Shown here: positions 14,886 through 23,053 of the stretch, piece after piece
Layout: each line of letters opens with the position of its first letter
How positions within the stretch are numbered: the first letter of the stretch is position 1
Source of the DNA: an uncultured Lachnospiraceae bacterium
GTDB taxonomy: Bacteria; Bacillota; Clostridia; Lachnospirales; Lachnospiraceae
NCBI GenBank assembly: GCA_947382415.1
Contig: CANCYO010000032.1
Location: 1 to 31,487, forward strand
Direction: 5' to 3'
DNA length: 31,487 nucleotides
Made by a program: the position numbers and the translations under genes
Notes under the pieces: generated by a model
What the model was told of the DNA's origin: nothing
Database searches by the model: none
What the model saw: the letters and a program-made list of their open reading frames with translations, nothing else

Positions 14886-15952
14886 TAGATTTGCCTCCTT
14901 TTCCAGATTTGTACGGACAGGCAGATGATTCCGGCCGATGCAGCCAAGAGGAACAGTTGGTTCCAAAGGACGAGAGGCGGAGGCGCAGTGTCCAGAAAGC
15001 GTCCCGGAAAACGCACCATGATGGCCAGAGGCCTGCCGTAATATCCGTATGTTCCGTCCGGTCCGCGTCTTCCCATGTTGGAGTATACCTGATACAGTAA
15101 TAATAGCGGCACTGCGGGATAGGGACTTTTGAACAGCAGGGAGATCAGGGTGTAAATACACACGATCATCAATAGATTCGGAATGATATAGAGCAGTGAG
15201 GCTATGGGAAAATCAAGGAAGTTTACGGGAAGTCCGTTTTTGTTTCCCGCAGTCATGCCCATGATCCCAAAAACAAGGTTCAGAATGCCCAGCACCGTGA
15301 GCATGGAGAGAAAACCGCCCATGGTCTTACCGAGAATATAGGAGGAAGACATTATGGGCTTGGTGTGCAGCAGTTCCCAGGTATCTCTTCCGGTGTCCCG
15401 TATATATAAAAACGCCAATAGGACAATGGCGTACATGCCCATGAACAGCCCGCCGAAATCGGCGAATTTCCGGGCCATATAATAAGAATAGGGATGTGCG
15501 GCCATCTTTTCGGAGATGTATTCGTTGACCTCTGCACCACAACCTCTGTGCAGCTCGTTTATGGCCATGAGATAATGCGCGCTGTACAGGGGCATATATT
15601 CTGCCAGCCAGGCATCCAGTTCGGCTGAGGAGAGCTGCGGTTTGGCCAGCCCCGCCATCATCCGGTCCGTCTCTTCCTGAGAATATCCGTCCTCTGTCAG
15701 GATCAGGCGGATATTCTGCAGGACGTCCGACATCTGGCGCGCTCTGCCGGAAGGGATATACCCGTTCATGACGTCCGCATCCCCCAGGGATGCCGTGGGC
15801 AGTTCTGTAAATTCTGTGTCAGGCGGAAAATAGTGCAGATCAAGATAAGGGGACAGCATCTGATACAGATAGCATATTATTACAATCAGACCTGCCCAAT
15901 ACAGGGGATTTTTGAGATAATTTCTGAATTCTCTGACGGTGATCGTCCACAT
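14882..15952 (-). CDS. ABC-2 type membrane subunit with large external domain
   Basis: A 356-residue membrane protein. One helix at residues about 18-34 (YWAGLIVIICYLYQML) is followed by about 130 polar residues (to about residue 165), presumably outside the cell, then five or so membrane segments. This is the usual layout of ABC-2 permeases such as those in peptide-resistance or lantibiotic-immunity operons. The external domain is acidic and Met/Tyr-rich and may contact the ligand. ATG 15952 has AAGGAGG eleven bases upstream. It follows the kinase gene by 62 bases, where a TATGAT -10-like sequence offers a possible internal promoter; it overlaps the next subunit by 4 bases. Confidence 0.85.
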   Translation of the reverse strand: MWTITVREFRNYLKNPLYWAGLIVIICYLYQMLSPYLDLHYFPPDTEFTELPTASLGDADVMNGYIPSGRARQMSDVLQNIRLILTEDGYSQEETDRMMAGLAKPQLSSAELDAWLAEYMPLYSAHYLMAINELHRGCGAEVNEYISEKMAAHPYSYYMARKFADFGGLFMGMYAIVLLAFLYIRDTGRDTWELLHTKPIMSSSYILGKTMGGFLSMLTVLGILNLVFGIMGMTAGNKNGLPVNFLDFPIASLLYIIPNLLMIVCIYTLISLLFKSPYPAVPLLLLYQVYSNMGRRGPDGTYGYYGRPLAIMVRFPGRFLDTAPPPLVLWNQLFLLAASAGIICLSVQIWKRRQIY

Positions 15953-16014
15953 GTGCGAGTCCTCCTTTTTGAAGATGCTCTCATCATACAGGACAAATCA
16001 CAACAAAAAAGCAA

Positions 16015-17220
16015 TCAACAGGGAAAAATTGCTGTGGCTTTGCCGCCCTGGCTTCCGTTTTGCAGCAGGAGACGGCCGCCTGCCTTTTCACAGTAGACGC
16101 GGCAGATATACAGCCCCATTCCGAAATGTGTCAGATCGTCCTGGGGATTGGCGTGATAACAGGGTCTGGTCAGTGTTTCCATATCTTGTGCAAATCCCGG
16201 CCCGTCGTCCGATACTTCCACAAACAATTCACTGCCTTTTTTTATGGAAAGAAAGACGGTCACCCTTTTACTGGCATAGCGCAGCGCGTTTGTCAGGAGA
16301 TTTTCCAATACCTCCGTGACGATTCCAACATCAATTCGCAATATTTGCTCCGACAGTTCTTCCGTTTGATGCAACTCAAATTCCCTGCCGCTGTCCGCCG
16401 CCAGCAGCTCCAGATTTTTATGATACCGTCCGGCCAATTCAGCGAGACTGATCTCCTGAAGCCGGATCTGCCTCTCTTCCAATGCCGAGAGCTGATTCAT
16501 GGATCCGAGAAACTCCTCCATCCGCTCAATCTGCCCCATGCCCTCCTCCAGCATCTCCGCCATGGCGTTGTCCGTCTCGCCGCGGTTCTCTCTCTCCGGT
16601 ACAAGCTCCAGCAGCATCTCCTGATATCCTTTCAGGATCGTCAGGGGAGAGCGGATATCATGGGCGATGGAGGCGCGCAGCATCCGCTCCTGTTCCAGCA
16701 GATTCCACATCCGGCGGTTATTGTCCGCAAGCTGCTTTCGCATGACTTCAAACTGTGCACAGACCTCACCCAGCTCGTCCCGACTGGAATAATTTATCGT
16801 AAAATCCAGATTTTGACTGCCAATAGCCGCTGCAGCCCGTGTGAGTTCAACAAGCGGATTCCGCAGCTTGCTTTTATAAAATAAAAAAACGGCGACAATG
16901 ATTCCCGCCCATACAAACATCAACAGACTGTAAGTCTGCAAAAAATCGCACAGCTCAGACAGCCACAGATCCCGGTCGCTCATCACCATACTATTCGGAC
17001 GCGTGACTGGAGGAACCGCCGGCGGAGCTTCCTCCGAAAACCCATTGAACTTATATAACTCATCCACCTGCCGCCAATATTCTTCCCCCATATACCGCTC
17101 CCAAATCCCTGTCTGCAGACGCTGTGCCGAGTGTGCAACCAGATAAGAGGGCAGGATACTAAACACCACCGCCCCCAGCATATACAATATAATTGCTTTT
17201 CTTATAGACAAATTCCGCAT
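16015..17220 (-). CDS. Sensor histidine kinase
   Basis: A 401-residue membrane sensor kinase. Helix 1 is at about 9-29, an external sensing loop of about 65 residues follows (to about 95), helix 2 is at 98-116, then a HAMP linker (LVELTRAAAAIGSQNLDF and DELGEVCAQFEVM). The H-box IAHDIRSPLTILKGY has the phospho-acceptor His187; N-box (LENLLTNALRY), G1 (DDGPGF) and G2 (GMGLYIC) are intact, so it should be active. ATG 17220 has GGTGGAGG upstream and lies one base after the response regulator stop; the longer frame to 17463 is out of place. It probably senses a compound handled by the downstream ABC transporter. Confidence 0.93.
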   Translation of the reverse strand: MRNLSIRKAIILYMLGAVVFSILPSYLVAHSAQRLQTGIWERYMGEEYWRQVDELYKFNGFSEEAPPAVPPVTRPNSMVMSDRDLWLSELCDFLQTYSLLMFVWAGIIVAVFLFYKSKLRNPLVELTRAAAAIGSQNLDFTINYSSRDELGEVCAQFEVMRKQLADNNRRMWNLLEQERMLRASIAHDIRSPLTILKGYQEMLLELVPERENRGETDNAMAEMLEEGMGQIERMEEFLGSMNQLSALEERQIRLQEISLAELAGRYHKNLELLAADSGREFELHQTEELSEQILRIDVGIVTEVLENLLTNALRYASKRVTVFLSIKKGSELFVEVSDDGPGFAQDMETLTRPCYHANPQDDLTHFGMGLYICRVYCEKAGGRLLLQNGSQGGKATAIFPC

Positions 17221-17221
17221 C

Positions 17222-17896
17222 CTACACCCTCCACCGGTATCCCATCCCCCACACCGTCTCAATATATTCAGTTTGTGTACAAGCCCCCAGTTTTTTGCGT
17301 ATCCTCCGCACCAGCTCCGTGATCCCCCGGCTGTCGCCTTCGGCGTCGTAGCCGCACACCCGCTCATAGATGCGTTCCCGGTCAAAGACCTGTCCGGGAT
17401 GCATGGACAGGAATTCGACGATCTCATATTCGGTTCTGGTGAGCTCCAGCACGGTGTCTTCAAACTGCACGGTCCGCGCGGAATAGTCGATGGTGAGTCC
17501 TCCGCTGAAGCGGCAGACTGCGTCTGTCCGGTGGCGTTCCTCGCGCTTCAGATGAGCGGCTATCCGGGCTTCCAGCTCTTTCAGGCTGAAAGGCTTGACA
17601 ATATAATCGTCTCCGCCGGAGAGGAGTCCGTTTATCAGGTCCTGTTCTTCGGCTCTGGCTGTGAGAAACAGAATGGGACAGGCTGTTTTGTCCCGAATAC
17701 GCCGGCACAGTTCCAGACCGTCCATTCCCGGCATATTGATATCCAACAGGATCAGATCCGGTCTTTCCTGCAGTTTAGCCAGGGCCGTGATGCCGTTTTC
17801 TGCTGTGATGATCTCGTAATCTTTGCCGGAGAGGTACCGGCCCAGCATTTTGAGCAGCGCCGGGTCGTCATCCGTCAGTAATATTCTGTACTGCAT
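17222..17896 (-). CDS. OmpR/PhoB-family response regulator
   Basis: A 224-residue response regulator, first gene of the operon RR-HK-permease-permease-ATPase. The receiver domain carries the acidic pair D9-D10, phospho-acceptor D52 (LLDINMPGMDG), T78 in FLTARA and K100 in IVKPFS. The C-terminal winged helix (LTRTEYEIVEFLSMHPGQVFDRERI, then GYRWRV) binds DNA. It presumably activates its own operon when phosphorylated by the kinase encoded one base downstream. ATG 17896 follows a GGGGAA site. The closest functional parallels are two-component systems of antimicrobial-peptide resistance, but that is context-based. Confidence 0.95.
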   Translation of the reverse strand: MQYRILLTDDDPALLKMLGRYLSGKDYEIITAENGITALAKLQERPDLILLDINMPGMDGLELCRRIRDKTACPILFLTARAEEQDLINGLLSGGDDYIVKPFSLKELEARIAAHLKREERHRTDAVCRFSGGLTIDYSARTVQFEDTVLELTRTEYEIVEFLSMHPGQVFDRERIYERVCGYDAEGDSRGITELVRRIRKKLGACTQTEYIETVWGMGYRWRV

Positions 17897-17931
17897 ATCG
17901 GTTCCCCTGTGTTTTATTTATTCATCATCAG

Positions 17932-17960
17932 TTTAACACAAAATAACAGGAAAATGACAA
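17932..17960 (-). promoter_or_regulatory. Possible promoter of the regulator-kinase-ABC operon
   Basis: On the minus strand TTGTCA (17955-17960) is 17 bases from GTTAAA (17932-17937). The -35 is good and the -10 poor, as expected for a promoter activated by a response regulator. It lies about 36 bases upstream of the first gene. Confidence 0.4.
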
Positions 17961-17986
17961 CAAATGGACAACGGGGCACGGTTTGC

Positions 17987-19627
17987 TCAGGTATTTTTCA
18001 GGCAGATAATCCTGTCCGCCATGGCGATGGTGGACTCCCTGTGGGCGATCATAATGGTGGTGCAGTTTTGGCTGACACGACGGATGGCTTCGTTTACCAG
18101 CCTCTCGGACTCGCTGTCCAGTGCGGAGGTGGCCTCGTCCAACAGCAGAATAGGGGCGCCCATCAGGACGGCCCGGGCGATGGCGATGCGCTGTCTCTCC
18201 CCGCCGGAGAGTGTGTTGCCCCGCTCGCCCACGATGGTGTCATAGCCCTCCGGCAGTTTCATAATAAAGTCATGGGCGTTTGCGGTGCGGGCGGCCTCAA
18301 TGATTTCTTCCAGGGAGACCTCCCCGGGGCAGACGCCCTTTTTCCCCAAGGCGATATTTTCCGCGATGCTGAGCTGATACAGATAGGGCTCCTGGGGCAC
18401 ATAGGCGATGGACCCGTTTACGCGGATATTTCCGGAATCAGGGTGATAGAAGCCGAGCAGCAGTTTTGCCAGTGTGCTCTTGCCATAGCCGGATTCCCCG
18501 GTTATGGCCACGCAGGTTCCCTTCTGAATCTGAAGCGATACATCCCTGAGAATTTTCCTCCCATTGGAATAAGAAAAAGATACATGTTCCACAGAGACGG
18601 CGGGAGCGGATGGATCGGTATTCCGGGTGGGCTCCGGCTTAAGGCCGGCTTCCTCCTGGCGCAGGAATTCCCTTAATCTCTCCGCATTGGCGACGCAGTG
18701 CATCATCTGGGGAAAATACTTTCCAATGTCCAGAAGATGATAGCGGAAGTAACCATATAAAGTATAGACGGCCGCCAGTCCGCCCAGAGTCACCAGCCCG
18801 CGGGAGATAAACCAGACGCCAAGCCCCAGAAAGGCCAGCGCTCCGGTCAGATCAAAGAAGTTATTGGCTCCTTCCGACAGAGCTGTGCAGCGGTTGCTTT
18901 TCTGCTGCGACTGATATACCTGCGCGTTTGCCTGCCGGTAATCCTCAAGCAGTTCGGCCTTGGCGGGCAGCAGTTTTACGATCTCCATTCCGGACAGGAA
19001 ATTGGTCAGCTTTTCGGTCAGGGAAGCGACGTTTTGGGACAGGGCGCTTCCGGCCCGCTTCATGGGCCCCGCCAAAGCGCTGTTGAACGCAAGGGCCAAC
19101 ATGCTGCCTGCCAGCAGGCAGAGTGTGAGGGGGGCGCTGTAATAAAACATGGGAATCAGGAACGCTATGGAGGAGAGGAAAGCGGCGGCCAGTCTCCGCA
19201 GTCTGGAGGTATAGATATCCCCCGCGCGCTCTGTGTCAAAGATCAGTTTTGACATAAAATCCCCGCTGTGATGTTCCTCGTAATAGGAATAGGGCAGGCG
19301 GAGGGCTTTGGAGAAGACCAGCTTGCCCAGAGAGGCGCCGCCTTTTGCCGCTTCGGTATTGTAGCGCACGATAGAGAATCTCCAGGTCATCTGGCACAGG
19401 ATGAACAGCAGAAAGCTGCCCCAGACCGCCAGATATACTCCGGAGATCTGTCCTGTCTGTGCCGCCGTGATGATTTGTTTGACGATCAGCGCGTTGGCAA
19501 TCCCTGAGCCTGCCAAGCCCAGGGTGGATATCACGATGGCGCCCAGATACAGAGGGAGTCTGTTGCCGAGAAGGCTCAGAATCCATATGAGGGAGCCGGT
19601 TTTATTGTCTGTTTTCATAGATTCCAT
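17987..19627 (-). CDS. ABC exporter half-transporter (second subunit)
   Basis: A 546-residue fused membrane-ATPase half-transporter of the MsbA/LmrA-like exporter class. Six membrane segments in the first 300 residues precede an ATPase domain with Walker A GESGYGKST (377-385), signature LSGGE (473-477), Walker B ILLLDE (493-498) and His529, all intact. There is no C39 peptidase domain, so it is not a leader-cleaving bacteriocin exporter. ATG 19627 has AAGGAG upstream and lies 10 bases after its partner's stop; the pair most likely forms a heterodimer. The substrate is unknown. It is the last gene of the operon headed by the XRE-PurM regulator. Confidence 0.93.
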   Translation of the reverse strand: MESMKTDNKTGSLIWILSLLGNRLPLYLGAIVISTLGLAGSGIANALIVKQIITAAQTGQISGVYLAVWGSFLLFILCQMTWRFSIVRYNTEAAKGGASLGKLVFSKALRLPYSYYEEHHSGDFMSKLIFDTERAGDIYTSRLRRLAAAFLSSIAFLIPMFYYSAPLTLCLLAGSMLALAFNSALAGPMKRAGSALSQNVASLTEKLTNFLSGMEIVKLLPAKAELLEDYRQANAQVYQSQQKSNRCTALSEGANNFFDLTGALAFLGLGVWFISRGLVTLGGLAAVYTLYGYFRYHLLDIGKYFPQMMHCVANAERLREFLRQEEAGLKPEPTRNTDPSAPAVSVEHVSFSYSNGRKILRDVSLQIQKGTCVAITGESGYGKSTLAKLLLGFYHPDSGNIRVNGSIAYVPQEPYLYQLSIAENIALGKKGVCPGEVSLEEIIEAARTANAHDFIMKLPEGYDTIVGERGNTLSGGERQRIAIARAVLMGAPILLLDEATSALDSESERLVNEAIRRVSQNCTTIMIAHRESTIAMADRIICLKNT

Positions 19628-19637
19628 GTTATACTCC

Positions 19638-21431
19638 TTAAGCCTGATTTGCCAGGAATTTTTGCAGCCTTGCATAGGCGCCCTGCTTGGCGCTCAGTTC
19701 CGCATGGGTGCCCTGTTCGACAATCCGTCCGTGTTCTATCACATAGATACAGTCCGCGCTCTGGATGGTGGAGAGGCGGTGCGCCACAGTGACGATGGTC
19801 TTGCCCCAGGCTACCCGCTCCAGCGCTTCTGTGAGCAGCCTTTCGTTTTCGTTGTCCACGGAGGCGGTGGGCTCGTCGAGAAGCAGAATGGGCGCGTCCT
19901 TTAAGATGGCTCTTGCAATGGCCAGCCTCTGCTTTTCGCCTCCTGAGAGTCGTGCCCCGCGCTCTCCGACAACGGTATCATACTGGTGGGGCAGCCGCAT
20001 GATCATATCGTGAATGTTAGCATTTTTGCAGGCCTCTATCACTTCCTGACGGGTAGCGCCCTCCCTGCCGTAGGCTACGTTTTTCCAGACGCTCACAGGA
20101 AATAGCACGGTGTCCTGAGACACATAGGAGAAGCATTTTCTTGCGGCCTCCAGATTCCACTCTTCAAATGGTTTTCCAAACAACAGATACTCTCCCCGCT
20201 GTTTCTCGTACAGTCCGCATAAAAGCTTCAGGATCGTACTCTTGCCCTCCCCGGAGCCTCCGGCAAATGCCACATGCATTCCCGGTTTTATGGAGAAGGA
20301 GATATTTCTCAGCACCATTTTGCCGGTTTCGCTGTCTACGGTTTCGTCGGATCCTTCCGCATCATAAGAAAAGCAGACTTCCCGCAGGCAGATCGCCGCT
20401 TCATCATTCGTGTTCGGGGGTGTTCCGTCAGGCATTTCACCGGTCATTTCAAAGGAACCGCCGCTGTTTTCAGGCGCTCTGTCGAGAATGTCCTGCAGGC
20501 GTTCCATTGAGACCCCTGCCTCCCGGACGGCGTTTAGAGCGAAGATAATGTCTCCCACAGGGTAGATGATCCTGCCCAGCAGTACAGTAAAGCCCAGCAG
20601 TTCCCCGGCGCTGACTCTGCCCTGGGAAAACTCAAAGAGGGCAAAGAGATAGCAGATCACCAGAGGAATCTGCGTGAGGATGCTCTTTACCGCCCAGGCC
20701 AGAGAGGAAATCTGTGTGGAAGCCGCCTTATTTTCGGCAATTTGATCCAGAATGCCATCCATCTTCCGCTTTTGAAGACGGTAGAGTCCGAAACTCCGGC
20801 CCACAGCGATGCCCTGTATCATATCATAGGCCCAGGCCGTGCGCTGATCCATCTGGGAGCGCTGGACTTTGACGATGGCTGTCAGTTTTTTGGACAGTCT
20901 GTCCGCCACAAGCAGCATCACGGGGTAGCTGGCAAACAGGACTATGATCAGAAATATATCCATATCAGCCAGGTATGCCGTGACCAGTATCACTGTGATA
21001 CAGTTCGTCAAAAGAATGGGCAGAGTCTCGGAAAAAAAGAGCCCCATGGCATCCATATCCGAAATCAGTCGGGACATGATGCTGCCGGAGCCGTGTCCGT
21101 CAAACCAGGCGTAGGGCAGAGAGAGCAGCTTTTCCCCCAGTCCGTCCCGGATGGAACGCTGGACTTTTGCGCTGTAGGTGCTGCCGCATACAGACTGTAG
21201 ATAAGCGGCCAGCGCGCCGCCCAGAGTCAGCAGGCACAGGGGCTGAAGGAATTGTTTGAAATCTATGTTTTCGCCTGCCAGCACGGTGTCCGTGGCCAGA
21301 GTGATATAAGAGTTTCCCCGGATCAGAGCAGCGTTCACCAGAAAGGCGAAAACCAGATAGAAGAGCAGCCAGGGGCTGTGCCGCAGACTCTCGTTCCACA
21401 GGACAGATATCTTTGTCTTGCGGTTTACCAT
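19638..21431 (-). CDS. ABC exporter half-transporter (first subunit)
   Basis: A 597-residue half-transporter with six N-terminal membrane segments and an ATPase domain: Walker A GGSGEGKST (391-399), signature LSGGE (495-499), Walker B ILLLDE (515-520), His551. An acidic, low-complexity stretch at about 320-370 (NSGGSFEMTGEMPDG, SDETVDSETG) is inserted around the start of the ATPase domain and is absent from its partner. Both ATP sites of the presumed heterodimer look competent, unlike many heterodimeric exporters with one degenerate site. ATG 21431 has AAAGGAG and overlaps the regulator gene by 7 bases, so regulator and exporter are translationally coupled. Confidence 0.93.
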   Translation of the reverse strand: MVNRKTKISVLWNESLRHSPWLLFYLVFAFLVNAALIRGNSYITLATDTVLAGENIDFKQFLQPLCLLTLGGALAAYLQSVCGSTYSAKVQRSIRDGLGEKLLSLPYAWFDGHGSGSIMSRLISDMDAMGLFFSETLPILLTNCITVILVTAYLADMDIFLIIVLFASYPVMLLVADRLSKKLTAIVKVQRSQMDQRTAWAYDMIQGIAVGRSFGLYRLQKRKMDGILDQIAENKAASTQISSLAWAVKSILTQIPLVICYLFALFEFSQGRVSAGELLGFTVLLGRIIYPVGDIIFALNAVREAGVSMERLQDILDRAPENSGGSFEMTGEMPDGTPPNTNDEAAICLREVCFSYDAEGSDETVDSETGKMVLRNISFSIKPGMHVAFAGGSGEGKSTILKLLCGLYEKQRGEYLLFGKPFEEWNLEAARKCFSYVSQDTVLFPVSVWKNVAYGREGATRQEVIEACKNANIHDMIMRLPHQYDTVVGERGARLSGGEKQRLAIARAILKDAPILLLDEPTASVDNENERLLTEALERVAWGKTIVTVAHRLSTIQSADCIYVIEHGRIVEQGTHAELSAKQGAYARLQKFLANQA

Positions 21432-22687
21432 GCGAATTCTCCTTTCTCCCGAAGGCTTGATTCATTGGGATGCTTTTTGGCCTGTATCTGACCCAGACAG
21501 ACACAGGGGTGATACTGCTCGATCAGTTTCATGGCACGTCTGCACTCTGAGGCGGGAACCGCTGCCAGCATGCCGATGCCCATATGGAAGCGCAGGGGCA
21601 TAAGATGTCTGGCGATCATGTCCTGATCGGCGATAAATCGAAATAACGGCAGTATGGGAACCTGGGACTGATCCAGACAGAAAACAAGATTCTCCGGTAG
21701 CCAGCGGCCGATGTGACGCGGGTAATTCAGTGCATTTGTCAACAGGCAGGCTCCACGCAGCAGCTCCGCTTCTCTGAGCGCATGGATAGTTTTATAGTAA
21801 GAGGCGGTAGGTTTTATCACTTCGTCGATAAAATAGTGTTCATCGTCCATTTTGGTATAGCGTAACTTGAAATTTCTCTCCAGCATGACATGCACAAAGG
21901 GATAGGAAATTCCGTGAATACCGTCCGTGTGTATGCCGATCACCGCATCCCCTTCACGGATAGCGTCCCCGTTCATAAGCTCCTCCCGCTTTGCCGTGCC
22001 GGAGCAGAAGCCGTACAGCTCATACTCATGGGAGAGGAAGTTGATGGGCTGACAGCCAACCTCAAGGCCTGCAAACGCTGTGTCCTGTTCCTCGCAGGAT
22101 TCCTTGAAGGCCTTTCCCATGCGCATAAGCAGTTCGCCGTCCATATTTCCGCAGATGATGCCCGCCTTGAAGACCAGAGGTTTTCCCCCGCGCACAGCGA
22201 TGGCATTGATGGTGTTGGACGTCATATCCATGCAGATCTGCGCCTCAAATCCGTGATCCTTGGCAAGCCGGAGCTTTGAGCCCGGAAGCGCGTGCATCAG
22301 GATCTGCACGGAATCGTCCTCCTGCGAGGCGTCTGTCCGGTACAGGACAGGTTTTGTATAAGTGCTGTCCAGCAAAAGAGGCGTGTCGCTCACCAGCTCC
22401 TGCAGTTTGTCTTTGATCTCATAAAGTCTGCCGGTGCTGAAACCGGAATCCCTGTAATTGATGTCATGTTCCGTCAGATATTGTCCCGTGAGCAGGCTGT
22501 CCGCGGACAGGTTCAACGCCTTGCCCAGATCATAGAGCAGTTCCAGGGACGGGACGCTGGCGCCCAGCTCCCAGCGGGATACTGCCTGATAAGAGACATG
22601 CAGCATATCCGCAAGCTGTTTTTGGGTCAGACCCAGACGGCTTCTCTGCTGCACGATCATTTTTGCCAAATTGTCTCTGTTAAACAT
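21425..22687 (-). CDS. XRE-family regulator fused to a degenerate PurM (AIR synthase)-like domain
   Basis: A 420-residue fusion. Residues 6-66 are a Cro/C1 helix-turn-helix (TQKQLADMLHVSYQAVSRWE at 21-40). Residues about 80-403 follow PurM, phosphoribosylformylglycinamidine cyclo-ligase, along its length: GSKLRLAKD (136-144) for PurM GTKLKLA, MTSNTINAIAVRGGKPLVF (155-173) for the CVNDI..GAEPLFF block, EYELYGFCSG (221-230), GDAVIGIHTDGIHGISYP (246-263) for the xGLHSNGYS loop, IKPTASYY (291-298) for LxPTRIY, and FHMGIGM (367-373) for the family FNMGIGM. The nucleotide and catalytic motifs DGVGTK, GGETA and HITGGG are not preserved, so a ligand-sensing role is more likely than catalysis. ATG 22687 has GGAGGG. 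It overlaps the first exporter gene. Confidence 0.85.
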   Translation of the reverse strand: MFNRDNLAKMIVQQRSRLGLTQKQLADMLHVSYQAVSRWELGASVPSLELLYDLGKALNLSADSLLTGQYLTEHDINYRDSGFSTGRLYEIKDKLQELVSDTPLLLDSTYTKPVLYRTDASQEDDSVQILMHALPGSKLRLAKDHGFEAQICMDMTSNTINAIAVRGGKPLVFKAGIICGNMDGELLMRMGKAFKESCEEQDTAFAGLEVGCQPINFLSHEYELYGFCSGTAKREELMNGDAIREGDAVIGIHTDGIHGISYPFVHVMLERNFKLRYTKMDDEHYFIDEVIKPTASYYKTIHALREAELLRGACLLTNALNYPRHIGRWLPENLVFCLDQSQVPILPLFRFIADQDMIARHLMPLRFHMGIGMLAAVPASECRRAMKLIEQYHPCVCLGQIQAKKHPNESSLREKGEFAW

Positions 22688-22713
22688 AATGTCATCCCTC
22701 CGAATATCAGCGT

Positions 22714-22741
22714 AACATAAAAGAATGATTGCCACAATCAA
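22714..22741 (-). promoter_or_regulatory. Promoter of the XRE-PurM / exporter operon
   Basis: On the minus strand TTGATT (22736-22741) and TATGTT (22714-22719) are 16 bases apart, about 27 bases before the ATG of the regulator. Both hexamers match consensus at four of six positions. Confidence 0.5.
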
Positions 22742-22764
22742 CTCTTTTGATAAGATTGGGGAGG

Positions 22765-22785
22765 AACTCAACTGCCGGTTGAGTT
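22765..22785. promoter_or_regulatory. 21-bp inverted repeat, candidate operator
   Basis: AACTCAAC (22765-22772) and GTTGAGTT (22778-22785) are perfect complements around a 5-base centre. A further CAACTC half-site lies at 22739-22744, overlapping the -35. It lies in the divergent region between the XRE-PurM operon and argC, so XRE-PurM binding is the simplest inference. Confidence 0.55.
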
Positions 22786-22923
22786 GCGGGAGTTATGTTT
22801 TATGTCAATGTCCGTAAAAAGCTTGTAAATTGGCTGTTTGTGTGGTATTTTAATAGGTATGTCCGGTGTTGTTGCAGGGTAAGGTGTGTGAGGGATATAA
22901 CGAATAAAATATACAAAAGGTAT

Positions 22924-23001
22924 TGCATAAAATGCATAAAATATGATTTTTATTCAAAATTTATAAAAAACAGTAGACATTTATGCAAAAAGTGCTATGA
23001 T
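22924..23001 (+). promoter_or_regulatory. argC promoter with ArgR-box-like half-sites
   Basis: TAGACA (22974-22979) and TATGAT (22996-23001) are 16 bases apart and about 50 bases from the argC start. ArgR/AhrC-type half-sites surround it: TGCATAA (22924), TTATTCA (22950-22956) and TTATGCA in the promoter spacer (22981-22986). These resemble TGAATA/TATTCA half-boxes, so repression by arginine is plausible. Exact box boundaries are uncertain. Confidence 0.5.
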
Positions 23002-23053
23002 TACAAGAAAGGCCTGAATAACAGGTTATTCTTCATACGCGGGAGGGAGAGAA

